From NCBI RefSeq assembly GCF_011758805.1, contig NZ_JAANOW010000001.1:1488001-1552000 (forward strand): DNA of 64,000 nucleotides, in the 5' to 3' direction. The DNA is from Mycolicibacterium fluoranthenivorans (GTDB lineage Bacteria; Actinomycetota; Actinomycetes; Mycobacteriales; Mycobacteriaceae). How positions within the stretch are numbered: the first letter of the stretch is position 1; the number at the start of each line of letters is the position of its first letter. This document shows, piece after piece, positions 45,943 through 55,517 of the stretch. Position numbers and translations under genes: made by a program. Under the pieces are notes generated by a model. It saw nothing but the letters and a program-made list of their open reading frames with translations, was not told the origin of the DNA and searched no databases.

Positions 45943-45973
45943 TTGACCTCAAGTGGAGTTGAGGTTGGATGCT
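45943..45973 (+). promoter_or_regulatory. MerR/SoxR-type promoter with a SoxR-like box
   Basis: ACCTCAAGTGGAGTTGAGGT (45946-45965) is an inverted repeat with seven-base arms, close to the SoxR box CCTCAAGTTAACTTGAGG (15 of 18 positions). It fills the space between a -35-like TTGACC (45943-45948) and a -10-like GATGCT (45968-45973), a 19-base spacing typical of MerR-family promoters. No MerR gene is nearby, so the regulator acts from elsewhere. Confidence 0.7.
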
Positions 45974-45979
45974 CGATCC

Positions 45980-46378
45980 GTGACTGTCGAATTCGCCCAG
46001 ATCCGTGTCGCCCGCCCCACCGATCGGCTCGCGGAGGTCGAGCGGTTCTACGCCGAGTACCTGGGCCTGCCTGTCCTCTATCGGTTCGACGACCACGACG
46101 GGTACTCCGGAGTCATGCTGGGTCTGCCCGGGTCCGAGTATCACCTGGAGTTCACCACGCACGTCGCGGGAAGCCCGTGTCCGGCGCCCACGGCGGACAA
46201 CCTCCTGGTGCTGTACTTCCACGGCGACGCGCAGATGTACGCCATGGTCGAACGTCTCGCCGCGGCCGGATGTGCCCCCGTGGAACCGGAGAACCCATAC
46301 TGGAACAAGGTGGGCGCGTTGACGTTCGAGGACCCCGACCGGTGGCGGGTGGTGCTGGTTCCGCGCCGGGTGATCTGA
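45980..46378 (+). CDS. VOC-family (glyoxalase/bleomycin-resistance-like) protein
   Basis: A 132-residue metalloenzyme-fold protein with paired beta-alpha-beta-beta-beta units (FAQIRVARPTDRLAEVERFY at the start, VGALTFEDPDRWRVVLVP at the end). The GTG at 45980 is used because the earlier GTG at 45953 lies within the SoxR-like box. This implies a leader of only a few bases. The promoter suggests induction by a redox-active compound or metal-like signal. Substrate unknown. Confidence 0.85.
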   Translation: MTVEFAQIRVARPTDRLAEVERFYAEYLGLPVLYRFDDHDGYSGVMLGLPGSEYHLEFTTHVAGSPCPAPTADNLLVLYFHGDAQMYAMVERLAAAGCAPVEPENPYWNKVGALTFEDPDRWRVVLVPRRVI

Positions 46379-46383
46379 GAAGA

Positions 46384-46827
46384 CTAGTGCGCGGTCGTGG
46401 TGATCCGAACCTCGCCGGTCAACGTCTGATGGACGGGGCAGCGTTCGGCGATGTCCATCAGCTTCTGACGTTGACCGTCGTCGAGGTCCCCGATCAGTTC
46501 GATCTCGCGATCGATCTGAGCGATCCACCCGATGGTGGTTTCACAGTCGGCGCAGTCCTTGGCGTGAATCCGGGAATGGCGAAGGGCCACGCGTACCTGC
46601 TCGAGGGGCCAACCCTTGCGGTCGGCATACATCCGCACCGTCATGGAGGTGCAGGCACCGAGGCCGGCCAGCAGCAGATCATAGGGAGTCGGTCCCGCAT
46701 CGTCGCCGACCGGACGTGGCTCGTCGGCGGTCAACCGGTGCTGTCCGGCGATGATCTCCTGCGTGTAGGTGCCGGTGCCCGTCTCCGTGACGATCACGGT
46801 GCCCTCGGCGGGCGGGTTGGTGGACAT
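46384..46827 (-). CDS. OsmC-family peroxidase-like protein
   Basis: A 147-residue OsmC/Ohr-superfamily protein. The redox cysteines are in [14 protein letters not shown] (about residue 59) and ERCPVHQTL (about residue 129). Members reduce organic peroxides with thiols; extra cysteines in KDCADCETT are unusual and may bind metal or add a disulfide. It is convergent with the VOC gene, five bases apart. Confidence 0.88.
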   Translation of the reverse strand: MSTNPPAEGTVIVTETGTGTYTQEIIAGQHRLTADEPRPVGDDAGPTPYDLLLAGLGACTSMTVRMYADRKGWPLEQVRVALRHSRIHAKDCADCETTIGWIAQIDREIELIGDLDDGQRQKLMDIAERCPVHQTLTGEVRITTTAH

Positions 46828-46923
46828 CGGGCCTCCTGGACGGTGCGCGCTCGCGGATCCTCAAGAAGTACCATCGCCGACCGTGCGCGGTGTCCGGTAT
46901 CGGGAACAGGCCAAGCACACAGA

Positions 46924-46955
46924 AAGGCCCCGCCGGGGCATCGGGGCGGGGCTCT
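46924..46955 (-). terminator. terminator after whiB3
   Basis: GCCCCGCC pairs with GGCGGGGC around a ten-base loop, and on the minus strand the stem is followed by CTTTCT. It lies 16 bases past the whiB3 stop. Confidence 0.85.
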
Positions 46956-46970
46956 TCCGTCAGTCGAGTG

Positions 46971-47261
46971 TCAGGCGGTGCGGCGGATCCCGCGCTTGAG
47001 GAGGAGTTCGCGCTCGGACTCGCTCAGCCCACCCCAAATACCGTACGGCTCACCTACAGCAAGGGCGTGTGAACGGCATTGCGTGATCACCGGGCAGCTG
47101 CGGCACATCTCCTTGGCCCGCATTTCGCGCTGGGCACGGGCCCGGCCGCGCTCGCCGTCCGGATGGAAAAACATCGAAGAGTCGACACCTCGGCAAAGTC
47201 CTGCCATTTGCCAGTCCCAAATGTCGGCATTGGGTCCGGGTAGTTGCTGCGGCTGTGGCAT
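46971..47261 (-). CDS. whiB3: WhiB3 redox-sensing Fe-S regulator
   Basis: A 96-residue Wbl protein. MPQPQQLPGPNADIWDW is the WhiB3 N-terminus. The four cluster cysteines are in GLCRG and MCRSCPVITQC. The turn GGLSESERE and the basic C-terminus KRGIRRTA follow. WhiB3 senses O2/NO and redox state and works with the housekeeping sigma factor on lipid genes in M. tuberculosis. ATG at 47261 follows GAGAGGGG. A hairpin lies directly before the ribosome site. Confidence 0.96.
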   Translation of the reverse strand: MPQPQQLPGPNADIWDWQMAGLCRGVDSSMFFHPDGERGRARAQREMRAKEMCRSCPVITQCRSHALAVGEPYGIWGGLSESERELLLKRGIRRTA

Positions 47262-47279
47262 TTGGAAAACCCCTCTCGT

Positions 47280-47309
47280 CGCACCTAATTCGCGAAACGC
47301 GTAGGTGCG
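47280..47309 (-). promoter_or_regulatory. stem-loop in the whiB3 leader
   Basis: CGCACCTA (47280-47287) pairs with TAGGTGCG (47302-47309), and CGCG (47291-47294) with CGCG (47298-47301) around an AAA loop, leaving a three-base bulge. It ends three bases before the GAGAGGGG ribosome site on the whiB3 mRNA, so folding could affect translation or RNA stability. Confidence 0.6.
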
Positions 47310-47661
47310 TGAGTCGCGGAACCGATCCGAGCACTTGTCGCCGATGACTACTCGTGCACACAACGTAGAAGGGCTACCGAAAAATCGTCAATAGCCAGGT
47401 CGTGTGCGTAACCGCATAGCAGCAGCGTGAGAATTTACATCACGTTCATCATTGCGACCCGCACGCAACGAGAAGAGTGTTCAACAAACGCTGCGAAGTT
47501 GACGCTTGTGTGCATTTCCGCTGTTCGCCGTAATTGCAATTACCTAGCAGCCGTTAGGTGGTTGATCTATTGGAAACATGGAGACCACCAACTGTTAACC
47601 AAGGTTGGCTTCGTCACGTGACTCCGGTGCTTCCCGAGCGCGTTGATAACGTCGCAATCCG
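47310..47661. promoter_or_regulatory. whiB3 / sigD-cluster divergent intergenic region
   Basis: About 350 bases without a gene and with visibly more A+T than the surroundings, as expected for control DNA of a redox regulator. It contains a 14-bp palindrome GTAATTGCAATTAC at 47530-47543, AACCAAGGTT at 47597-47606, and GTCACGTGAC at 47613-47622. I could not assign promoters with confidence. Short frames on the plus strand here do not look like genes. Confidence 0.5.
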
Positions 47662-48453
47662 ATGACCACCACGACAACGTCCCTGGCCGAGGCCGCTTTC
47701 GGTCCGCATCCGGAGCTCTGGCCGCTGCCCGCGGCGACCTCACAGCGGGATCGCTGGCTGCGCGCCGTCGCGGCGGGCGGTCAAGGGCGCTACGCCAGCG
47801 CGCTGACCGACCTCGGCGAGATCTGCCGCGCCGCACACCCAGGACCGCTGCTGTCGCTGGCCCACAGCACCAGGGCCTCGTTTCTCCGACAGCTGGGTGG
47901 GCACGACAGCGCGCGTGGCTGGGACGGCCGAGCCTGGGCGGCCGCGGGCACGGATCCCGAGGCCGGTGCCGATGCTCTGGTGGGTCTGGCCGCCGACGCA
48001 CTCGGGGTGGGGCGGCTCGCGCTCTCGGCGCGGTTGCTGGCCCGTGCGGAGCGGCTGGTGGACGGATCCGGCCCCGCCCGGCTGCCGGTGCGGCTGCAGT
48101 GGGTGTCGGCGGAACTCAACATGGCCGGCGGCGACGGCGCGGCCGCCGTCGTCCATGCCGAACGTGCGGTGGAGCTGGCCGCATCGGTCGGTTCGCCGCG
48201 GCACACCGTCAAGTCGGCCGTGGTGCTGGCGGCCGCTCTGTGCTGCGCCGGACGCCTCGAGCAGGCGCGTTCGGTCGCCGACCAAGCGTTCGGTGACACC
48301 GAGCGGTTCGGGCTCGTGCCCCTGCGCTGGGCGCTGGGATGCCTGCTCGCGGATATCGGCAGTGCCGTCCATCCGCCCGCGCACGTCGTCGCTGTTCGCG
48401 ACGCTGCCGCCGATACAGTGCGACGCAGAGGCGGCGTGTGGTCGCGTCGCTGA
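47662..48453 (+). CDS. conserved mycobacterial protein, Rv3415c-like, TPR-like repeats
   Basis: A 263-residue helical protein with alternating Ala-rich helices (RYASALTDLGEICRAAHPGP, ALVGLAADALGVGRLALSAR, AAVVHAERAVELAASVG) that look like TPR-type repeats. It lies directly upstream of sigD as Rv3415c does. No signal peptide or membrane segment. Its function is unknown, but conserved linkage suggests a role with SigD. Confidence 0.8.
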   Translation: MTTTTTSLAEAAFGPHPELWPLPAATSQRDRWLRAVAAGGQGRYASALTDLGEICRAAHPGPLLSLAHSTRASFLRQLGGHDSARGWDGRAWAAAGTDPEAGADALVGLAADALGVGRLALSARLLARAERLVDGSGPARLPVRLQWVSAELNMAGGDGAAAVVHAERAVELAASVGSPRHTVKSAVVLAAALCCAGRLEQARSVADQAFGDTERFGLVPLRWALGCLLADIGSAVHPPAHVVAVRDAAADTVRRRGGVWSRR

Positions 48454-48520
48454 AGCGGTTCGGCCCGCCCGGATCGTTAGTGTTTATCTGACGCGCATCC
48501 TGCCTGGATGTGTCCCTTAC

Positions 48521-48546
48521 GTAACGCTGGAGATATCGCCCACGAT
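48521..48546 (+). promoter_or_regulatory. possible SigD-type promoter motif at the sigD start
   Basis: GTAACG (48521-48526) and CGAT (48543-48546) are 16 bases apart, matching the -35 and -10 elements described for SigD. The -10 overlaps the sigD ATG, so a transcript from it would start inside the gene; it could be a chance match or mean the start codon is later. Confidence 0.3.
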
Positions 48547-49123
48547 GACAATTTCGGGAGAACGTCTCGATGATGTCGTCGCTCATGCGGTGGCCGGCGA
48601 TCGGGATGCACTCCGGGTGGTGCTGGAGACCATCCGCCCGATCATCGTCCGGTATTGCCGGGCGCGGATCGGGTCAGCAGAACGAAGTGGTCTATCGGCT
48701 GACGATATTGCGCAGGAGGTGTGCTTGGCCGCCATCACGGCGCTGCCGCGCTACCAGGATCAGGGGAGACCCTTCCTGGCATTCGTGTACGGCATCGCTG
48801 CGCACAAGATCGCCGACGCCCACCGGGCGTCTGCGCGTAACCGCTCTGAGCCCACCGATGTGGTGCCTGAGCGGCTCTCGGGGGAAGCCGGGCCCGAACA
48901 GCGGGCACTTGACTCCGAGGCGTCCGCGCGGATGGACCGGTTGCTCGCGACCCTGCCGGACAAGCAGCGCGAGATCATCATCCTTCGCGTCGTGGTCGGG
49001 ATGAGCGCCGAGGAGGTCGCCGAAGCCGTCGGCAGCACGCCCGGCGCCGTCCGCGTCGCGCAGCATCGCGCCCTGGCCAAGCTCAAGTCCGAGATCAGCA
49101 CGGGCGGGGGCGACTATGCCTGA
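48545..49123 (+). CDS. sigD: ECF-type RNA polymerase sigma factor SigD
   Basis: A 192-residue sigma factor with region 2 (DDIAQEVCLAAITALPRYQD and RPFLAFVYGIAAHKIADAHR) and region 4 (LPDKQREIIILRVVVGMSAE and STPGAVRVAQHRALAKLK). Upstream codons in the same frame are also conserved in M. tuberculosis, but no start codon is available there, so ATG 48545 is used. Its stop overlaps the anti-sigma gene by eight bases. Confidence 0.94.
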   Translation: MTISGERLDDVVAHAVAGDRDALRVVLETIRPIIVRYCRARIGSAERSGLSADDIAQEVCLAAITALPRYQDQGRPFLAFVYGIAAHKIADAHRASARNRSEPTDVVPERLSGEAGPEQRALDSEASARMDRLLATLPDKQREIIILRVVVGMSAEEVAEAVGSTPGAVRVAQHRALAKLKSEISTGGGDYA

Positions 49124-50396
49124 TTTTGGTCGCTGGACCGCCAACGGGGGCGATCCGTCCCTCAACGACATCAACCGCGCCGACAAGTTCCTCGACGCGC
49201 TGGCCTCGGAACAGCCGGTGTTCTCCACCGACCGCGCCGATGCCGAACTCGCCTTCCTGCTCACCGGATGGCGTGACGAGGTCCGACAGGTCCCCATGGA
49301 CCACGTGGTCCCGCCGCACGAGGCCGAGTCTGCGCTGCACCACGCGCTCGACTTCTCGACGCGGCGCCGTAACCGGCGCTCGCTGGCCGTGATCGGTTCC
49401 GCCGCGGCCGCTGTGCTGTGCCTCGGTGGCTTCGCCTCGGTGGTGTACAGCGCCAACCCCGGCGACGGTCTGTACGGCTTGCACAGCATGCTGTTCGGCG
49501 ATCAGCGCCAGACCCGCGACGACGCGGTGGTGCTGGCGGCTCAGACCGAGATGGAGCAGGTCCAGCAGCTGATCAACACCGGCCAGTGGGACCAGGCTCA
49601 GGACAGACTGGCAGCGCTGTCGACCAAGGTGCAGAGCGTGGAGACGGTCGAGCGCAAGTCCGAACTCATCCAGCAGTGGAATGCGTTGACCTACAAGGTC
49701 GTCGAGCAGAATCCGGCCGCCACCCTGCCGCCGGCGGGTGAGCCGATGCCGGTGCTGCCGTCCTCACCTCTGACGCTGCTGCCGGTCCCGGTGATCGACA
49801 GCCGTACGGATACCTCCACGGCCACCACGACGCCGCCGGAGGCGACCAGCGTGACCTCGACCACCGGATCCGAGGTTCTGTTGACGACGACCACACCGTC
49901 GTCGGACACCACGACCACGTCCCCCGGCGCGGAGACCACGACCACCACATCTGAGCCGGCGACGTCCTCGACGTCCTCGACGTCCACGACATCGGTGGCA
50001 CCGTCCACGACGACCACCACCTCGGTGGCCCCGAGCACGACCACCACCACGGCCGCCCCGAGCACGACCACGTCCACGACGGCGCCGCCGACGACCACCA
50101 CGTCGGTCGCGCCGAGCACGACCGCCACCACGACGACGCAGGCCACGGTGTCGCGTACCGCGACCACGACGAGCACGGTGGCACCGAATGCGGCGGCCTC
50201 GCCGTCGGTCACCTCCGCGGCCCCTCCGGTACAGCAGGAGGAGCCCAGCGCCCCGCCCGCCCGTTCCCAGGCGCCCCAGTCGCATGCGGAGGAACCCGTG
50301 CAGACGACGAAGGCGCCCGCCGTGGAGTCGACGTCAGCGCCGCAGCGGGCGCCCGAGGTGGTGGTGACGACGACCACCGTGCCCAGCGGTCACTGA
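49116..50396 (+). CDS. rsdA: anti-sigma-D factor RsdA
   Basis: A 426-residue membrane protein. The first 85 or so residues are cytoplasmic and hold the SigD-binding region (DINRADKFLDALASEQPVF). One membrane helix follows (SLAVIGSAAAAVLCLGGFAS, about 89-108). The outside part has a helical section (about 110-205) and then a long Thr/Ser/Pro/Val-rich stalk (about 230-385) with repeated TSVAPSTTTTT units. In M. tuberculosis RsdA is degraded by ClpXP after regulated cleavage to free SigD. The overlap with sigD fits coupled translation. Confidence 0.92.
   Translation: MPDFGRWTANGGDPSLNDINRADKFLDALASEQPVFSTDRADAELAFLLTGWRDEVRQVPMDHVVPPHEAESALHHALDFSTRRRNRRSLAVIGSAAAAVLCLGGFASVVYSANPGDGLYGLHSMLFGDQRQTRDDAVVLAAQTEMEQVQQLINTGQWDQAQDRLAALSTKVQSVETVERKSELIQQWNALTYKVVEQNPAATLPPAGEPMPVLPSSPLTLLPVPVIDSRTDTSTATTTPPEATSVTSTTGSEVLLTTTTPSSDTTTTSPGAETTTTTSEPATSSTSSTSTTSVAPSTTTTTSVAPSTTTTTAAPSTTTSTTAPPTTTTSVAPSTTATTTTQATVSRTATTTSTVAPNAAASPSVTSAAPPVQQEEPSAPPARSQAPQSHAEEPVQTTKAPAVESTSAPQRAPEVVVTTTTVPSGH
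49899..50166 (+). repeat. degenerate Thr/Ser-Pro-coding tandem repeats in rsdA
   Basis: Short ACC/ACG-rich units recur, e.g. CCGAGCACGACCACCACCAC and close variants, several encoding V-A-P-S-T-T-T-T. The tract encodes the extracytoplasmic stalk and is a likely site of length variation between strains. Confidence 0.7.
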
Positions 50397-50423
50397 CACC
50401 GGGCGGGGTTGTCGATCAGGAAG

Positions 50424-50828
50424 TCAGCGGTACCCGTCGGATTCCGACGTGGCCTCGTTGAGTGACGCGTCCGCGTAGCCGCGGCAGTAGTCCCATGTCA
50501 CGTAGGCGTCGGGCTCGGGATCGTAGGCCGGCTCGTGCGGGCGCACGGTACCGTCCACGAGCAGCTGCAGCAGGTTGGCGCGCAACATGTCCCAGTCGTG
50601 ATAGTGGTCCTGCTGACATTCGTCGCAGCACACGACCAGACCGCGGATTCCCTTATGGGCCAGCAGGGCCTCGTACACCGCCAGATCGGCGAGGTCGGCT
50701 TCGACGGCGCTGCGTTCCTGCGGATCCAGCGGCAGACCGGGCTCGATCGCGTCGAGTGCCGCCGAGGGATCGCACGGGTCATCTGCGAAGGGATCCGGCG
50801 GCAGCCCCGGCGGGAGGTCATCACGCAC
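50424..50828 (-). CDS. DUF5319-type protein, Rv3412-like
   Basis: A 134-residue acidic protein with a central CCDECQQDHYHDWDMLRANL (about residues 71-90), whose cysteines and histidines could hold a metal. The GTG at 50828 starts VRDDLPPGLPPDPF. It is convergent with rsdA and divergent from guaB2, the same position as Rv3412. Function unknown. Confidence 0.85.
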   Translation of the reverse strand: MRDDLPPGLPPDPFADDPCDPSAALDAIEPGLPLDPQERSAVEADLADLAVYEALLAHKGIRGLVVCCDECQQDHYHDWDMLRANLLQLLVDGTVRPHEPAYDPEPDAYVTWDYCRGYADASLNEATSESDGYR

Positions 50829-50847
50829 GGTTCTAGCGTACGCAGCC

Positions 50848-50905
50848 CCGCCACATCCGCGCCAGCCGTCCGCCCGGGTGTCGCCCGAACGGGCGGGTGT
50901 GGCGG
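50848..50905. other. nested inverted repeats upstream of guaB2
   Basis: An outer pair CCGCCACA/TGTGGCGG (50848-50855/50898-50905) encloses an inner pair CCGCCCG/CGGGCGG (50870-50876/50890-50896). They lie between the divergent DUF5319 and guaB2 starts; a -10-like GATAAGAT follows at about 50934. They could be protein sites or a leader hairpin for the minus-strand gene. Confidence 0.45.
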
Positions 50906-50951
50906 TGTGGTCACGAGCATCGAGGTCAGTGCCGATAAGATGGTCTTTTAG

Positions 50952-52541
<1,590 letters not shown>

Positions 52542-52561
52542 GGCCTGGGAGCAAACCCCCT

Positions 52562-53698
52562 ATGCGTGACATGGTTGAAATCGGCATGGGCAGAACCGCC
52601 CGCCGGACCTACGAACTCGACGACATCAACATCGTCCCGTCGCGGCGCACCCGCTCCAGCAAGGACGTGTCCACGGCCTGGCAGCTGGACGCCTACCGGT
52701 TCGAGATCCCGGTGGTGGCGCATCCGACCGACGCGCTGGTCTCGGTGGAGTTCGCCATCGAGATGGGCCGCCTCGGCGGCCTTGGCGTGCTCAACGGGGA
52801 GGGCCTGATCGGCCGGCACGCCGATGTCGAGGACAAGATCGCCCAGGTCACTGAAGTTGCCGCCACCTCGAACGATGAGTCGGCGGCCATCCGGTTGCTG
52901 CAGCAGCTGCACGCCGCCCCGCTGGATCCCGAACTACTGGGTGCGGCCGTGGCCCGTATCCGCGAGGCCGGGGTGACCACGGCGGTGCGGGTCAGCCCGC
53001 AGAACGCACAGGCCCTCACGCCGGCGCTGGTGGCCGCGGGCATCGATCTGCTGGTCATCCAGGGCACCATCATCTCCGCCGAGCGGGTGGCTCAAGACGG
53101 TGAGCCGCTCAACCTCAAGACGTTCATCTCCGAACTGGACATCCCGGTGGTCGCCGGCGGTGTGCTCGACCACCGCACCGCGCTGCACCTGATGCGCACC
53201 GGTGCGGCCGGCGTCATCGTCGGCTACGGCTCGACCCGGGGCGTGACCACCAGCGACGAGGTGCTGGGTATCAGCGTCCCGATGGCGACCGCGATCGCCG
53301 ACGCGGCCGCCGCGCGCCGCGAATACCTCGACGAGACCGGCGGGCGCTACGTGCACGTGCTGGCGGACGGGGATATCCACACCTCCGGTGATCTGGCCAA
53401 GGCGATCGCCTGCGGTGCGGACGCCGTGGTGCTGGGGACGCCGCTGGCCACCGCCGCCGAGGCGCTGGGCGGCGGCTGGTTCTGGCCGTCGGCGGCCGCG
53501 CATCCGTCGCTGCCGCGCGGCGCGCTGCTGCAGGTGACCCTCGGCGACCGGCCTTCGCTCAAGCAGGTGCTCGACGGGCCGTCGGACGATCCGTTCGGTT
53601 CGCTGAATCTGGTCGGCGGGCTGGCGCGGTCGATGGCCAAGGCCGGGTACTGCGACCTGAAGGAATTTCAGAAGGTCGGCCTGACCGTGGGGGCTTGA
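52562..53698 (+). CDS. guaB3: GuaB3-family IMPDH paralogue
   Basis: A 378-residue protein starting MRDMVEIGMGRTARRTYELD, without CBS domains, as for mycobacterial GuaB3. It follows guaB2 by 20 bases. Recent work describes GuaB3 enzymes in other bacteria as GMP reductases; mycobacterial GuaB3 has been annotated as IMPDH, so its reaction is uncertain. ATG at 52571 is an alternative start. Confidence 0.93.
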   Translation: MRDMVEIGMGRTARRTYELDDINIVPSRRTRSSKDVSTAWQLDAYRFEIPVVAHPTDALVSVEFAIEMGRLGGLGVLNGEGLIGRHADVEDKIAQVTEVAATSNDESAAIRLLQQLHAAPLDPELLGAAVARIREAGVTTAVRVSPQNAQALTPALVAAGIDLLVIQGTIISAERVAQDGEPLNLKTFISELDIPVVAGGVLDHRTALHLMRTGAAGVIVGYGSTRGVTTSDEVLGISVPMATAIADAAAARREYLDETGGRYVHVLADGDIHTSGDLAKAIACGADAVVLGTPLATAAEALGGGWFWPSAAAHPSLPRGALLQVTLGDRPSLKQVLDGPSDDPFGSLNLVGGLARSMAKAGYCDLKEFQKVGLTVGA

Positions 53699-53780
53699 GC
53701 AGCCTGATCAACCGGGCTTTTCTTTACAAGTTAGGCGTTCCTGTCTAGAAGTTACCTGTCGGTAGCGTCATACTGGTCAC

Positions 53781-55517
53781 ATGCAGCCGGACTATGACGT
53801 CTTGATCATCGGCTCGGGTTTCGGGGGCAGCGTGAGCGCCCTTCGACTGACCGAGAAGGGTTACCGGGTAGGGGTCCTGGAGGCCGGCCCGCGGTACTCC
53901 GACGCAGACTTCGCCAAAACCTCCTGGGATCTGCGCCGCTTCCTGTGGGCGCCCCAGCTGGGCATGTACGGCATCCAGCGCATCCACCTGCTGCGTAACT
54001 GCATGATCCTGGCCGGCGCCGGGGTGGGTGGCGGCTCGCTCAACTACGCCAACACCCTGTACGTGCCACCGGAGCCGTTCTTCGCCGACAAGCAGTGGGC
54101 GGGGATCACCGACTGGCGCTCCGAGCTGATGCCGCACTACGAGCAGGCGCAGCGCATGCTCGGTGTGGTCAAGAACCCGACCTTCACCGACGCCGACCGG
54201 TTGATGAAAGAGGTCGCCGACGACATGGGTGTCGGGGACACCTTCGTCGCCACCCCGGTGGGCGTGTTCTTCGGACCCGACGGGGAGAAGACGCCGGGCA
54301 AGACGGTCCCCGACCCGTACTTCGGCGGCGCGGGCCCGGCCCGCACCGGGTGCATCGAATGCGGGGAATGCATGACCGGATGCCGCCACGGCGCCAAGAA
54401 CACCCTGGTGAAGAACTACCTGGGCCTGGCGGAGGCCGCGGGGGCGCAGGTGCACCCGATGACGACGGTGACCAGCTTCGGTCAGCGGCCCGACGGGCTG
54501 TGGGAGGTCAGCACCGCGCGGACCGGCAGCAAGCTGCGTCGCAAGCGCAAGACCTTCACCGCCACCAACCTGATCGTCGCGGCCGGCACGTACAACACGC
54601 AGAAGCTGCTGTTCAAGATGCGTGACACCGGCAAGCTGCCCAGGTTGTCGCAGCGTCTGGGCGTGCTGACCCGCACCAACTCGGAGTCCATCGTGGGTGC
54701 CCAAACCCTCACGGTGGACCCGCGTCGTGACCTGACCCACGGCGTCGCCATCACCTCGTCGATCCACCCGACCGCCGACACCCACGTCGAGCCGTGTCGT
54801 TATGGCAAGGGTTCCAATGCCATGGGCCTGTTGCAGACCTTGATGACCGACGGCGCGGGGCCGCAGGGCACCGACACCCCGCGGTGGCGGCAGTTCCTGA
54901 ACCTGGCCGGCGAGGATCCGCGCGGCATGATCCGGCTGCTCAATCCGCAGCACTGGAGTGAGCGCACCGTCATCGCGTTGGTGATGCAGCACCTGGACAA
55001 CTCGATCACCACGTTCACCAAACGCGGGCCGCTGGGCAAGCGGATGCTGTCGTCGAAACAGGGCCACGGTGAGCCCAACCCGACGTGGATACCCGTCGGC
55101 AACGAGGTGACCCGCCGGATCGCGGAGAAGATCGACGGCGTGGCCGGTGGCACCTGGGGCGAGCTGTTCAACATTCCGCTGACCGCGCACTTCCTGGGTG
55201 GGGCGGCGATCGGTGACAGTGCCGAGACCGGTGTCATCGACCCGTATCACCGGGTGTACAACTATCCGACGCTCTACGTCACCGACGGCGCCTCGATCTC
55301 AGCCAATCTCGGTGTGAATCCGTCGCTTTCGATCACCGCGCAGGCCGAGCGCGCGGCCTCGATGTGGCCGAACAAGGGTGAGCAGGACCAGCGTCCCGCG
55401 CAGGGGGAGCCCTATCAGCGTCTGGCTCCGGTCGCGCCGGTCCGTCCGGTGGTCCCCGCCGACGCGCCGGGTGCCCTGCGCCGGTTGCCGATTCACCCCG
55501 TCAGCTCTGCGGGCTGA
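53781..55517 (+). CDS. choD: cholesterol oxidase family GMC oxidoreductase
   Basis: A 578-residue FAD enzyme with the dinucleotide motif VLIIGSGFGGSVSALRL at residues 7-23, GAGVGGGSLNYANTLY near 74, and TGCIECGECMTGCRHGAKNT near 186. It matches ChoD (Rv3409c), which lies after guaB3 in M. tuberculosis; ChoD there is not the main enzyme of cholesterol breakdown. The C-terminus overlaps the convergent TetR gene by 17 bases. Confidence 0.93.
   Translation: MQPDYDVLIIGSGFGGSVSALRLTEKGYRVGVLEAGPRYSDADFAKTSWDLRRFLWAPQLGMYGIQRIHLLRNCMILAGAGVGGGSLNYANTLYVPPEPFFADKQWAGITDWRSELMPHYEQAQRMLGVVKNPTFTDADRLMKEVADDMGVGDTFVATPVGVFFGPDGEKTPGKTVPDPYFGGAGPARTGCIECGECMTGCRHGAKNTLVKNYLGLAEAAGAQVHPMTTVTSFGQRPDGLWEVSTARTGSKLRRKRKTFTATNLIVAAGTYNTQKLLFKMRDTGKLPRLSQRLGVLTRTNSESIVGAQTLTVDPRRDLTHGVAITSSIHPTADTHVEPCRYGKGSNAMGLLQTLMTDGAGPQGTDTPRWRQFLNLAGEDPRGMIRLLNPQHWSERTVIALVMQHLDNSITTFTKRGPLGKRMLSSKQGHGEPNPTWIPVGNEVTRRIAEKIDGVAGGTWGELFNIPLTAHFLGGAAIGDSAETGVIDPYHRVYNYPTLYVTDGASISANLGVNPSLSITAQAERAASMWPNKGEQDQRPAQGEPYQRLAPVAPVRPVVPADAPGALRRLPIHPVSSAG

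Noticed and set aside
47427..47621. 64-residue plus-strand frame in the whiB3 upstream region
   Set aside because: No ribosome site, odd composition, and it lies in A+T-richer control DNA.
49899..50166. CRISPR-like or minisatellite array
   Set aside because: The repeats are short, degenerate and in frame with rsdA; they encode a Thr-rich stalk and have no spacer pattern.
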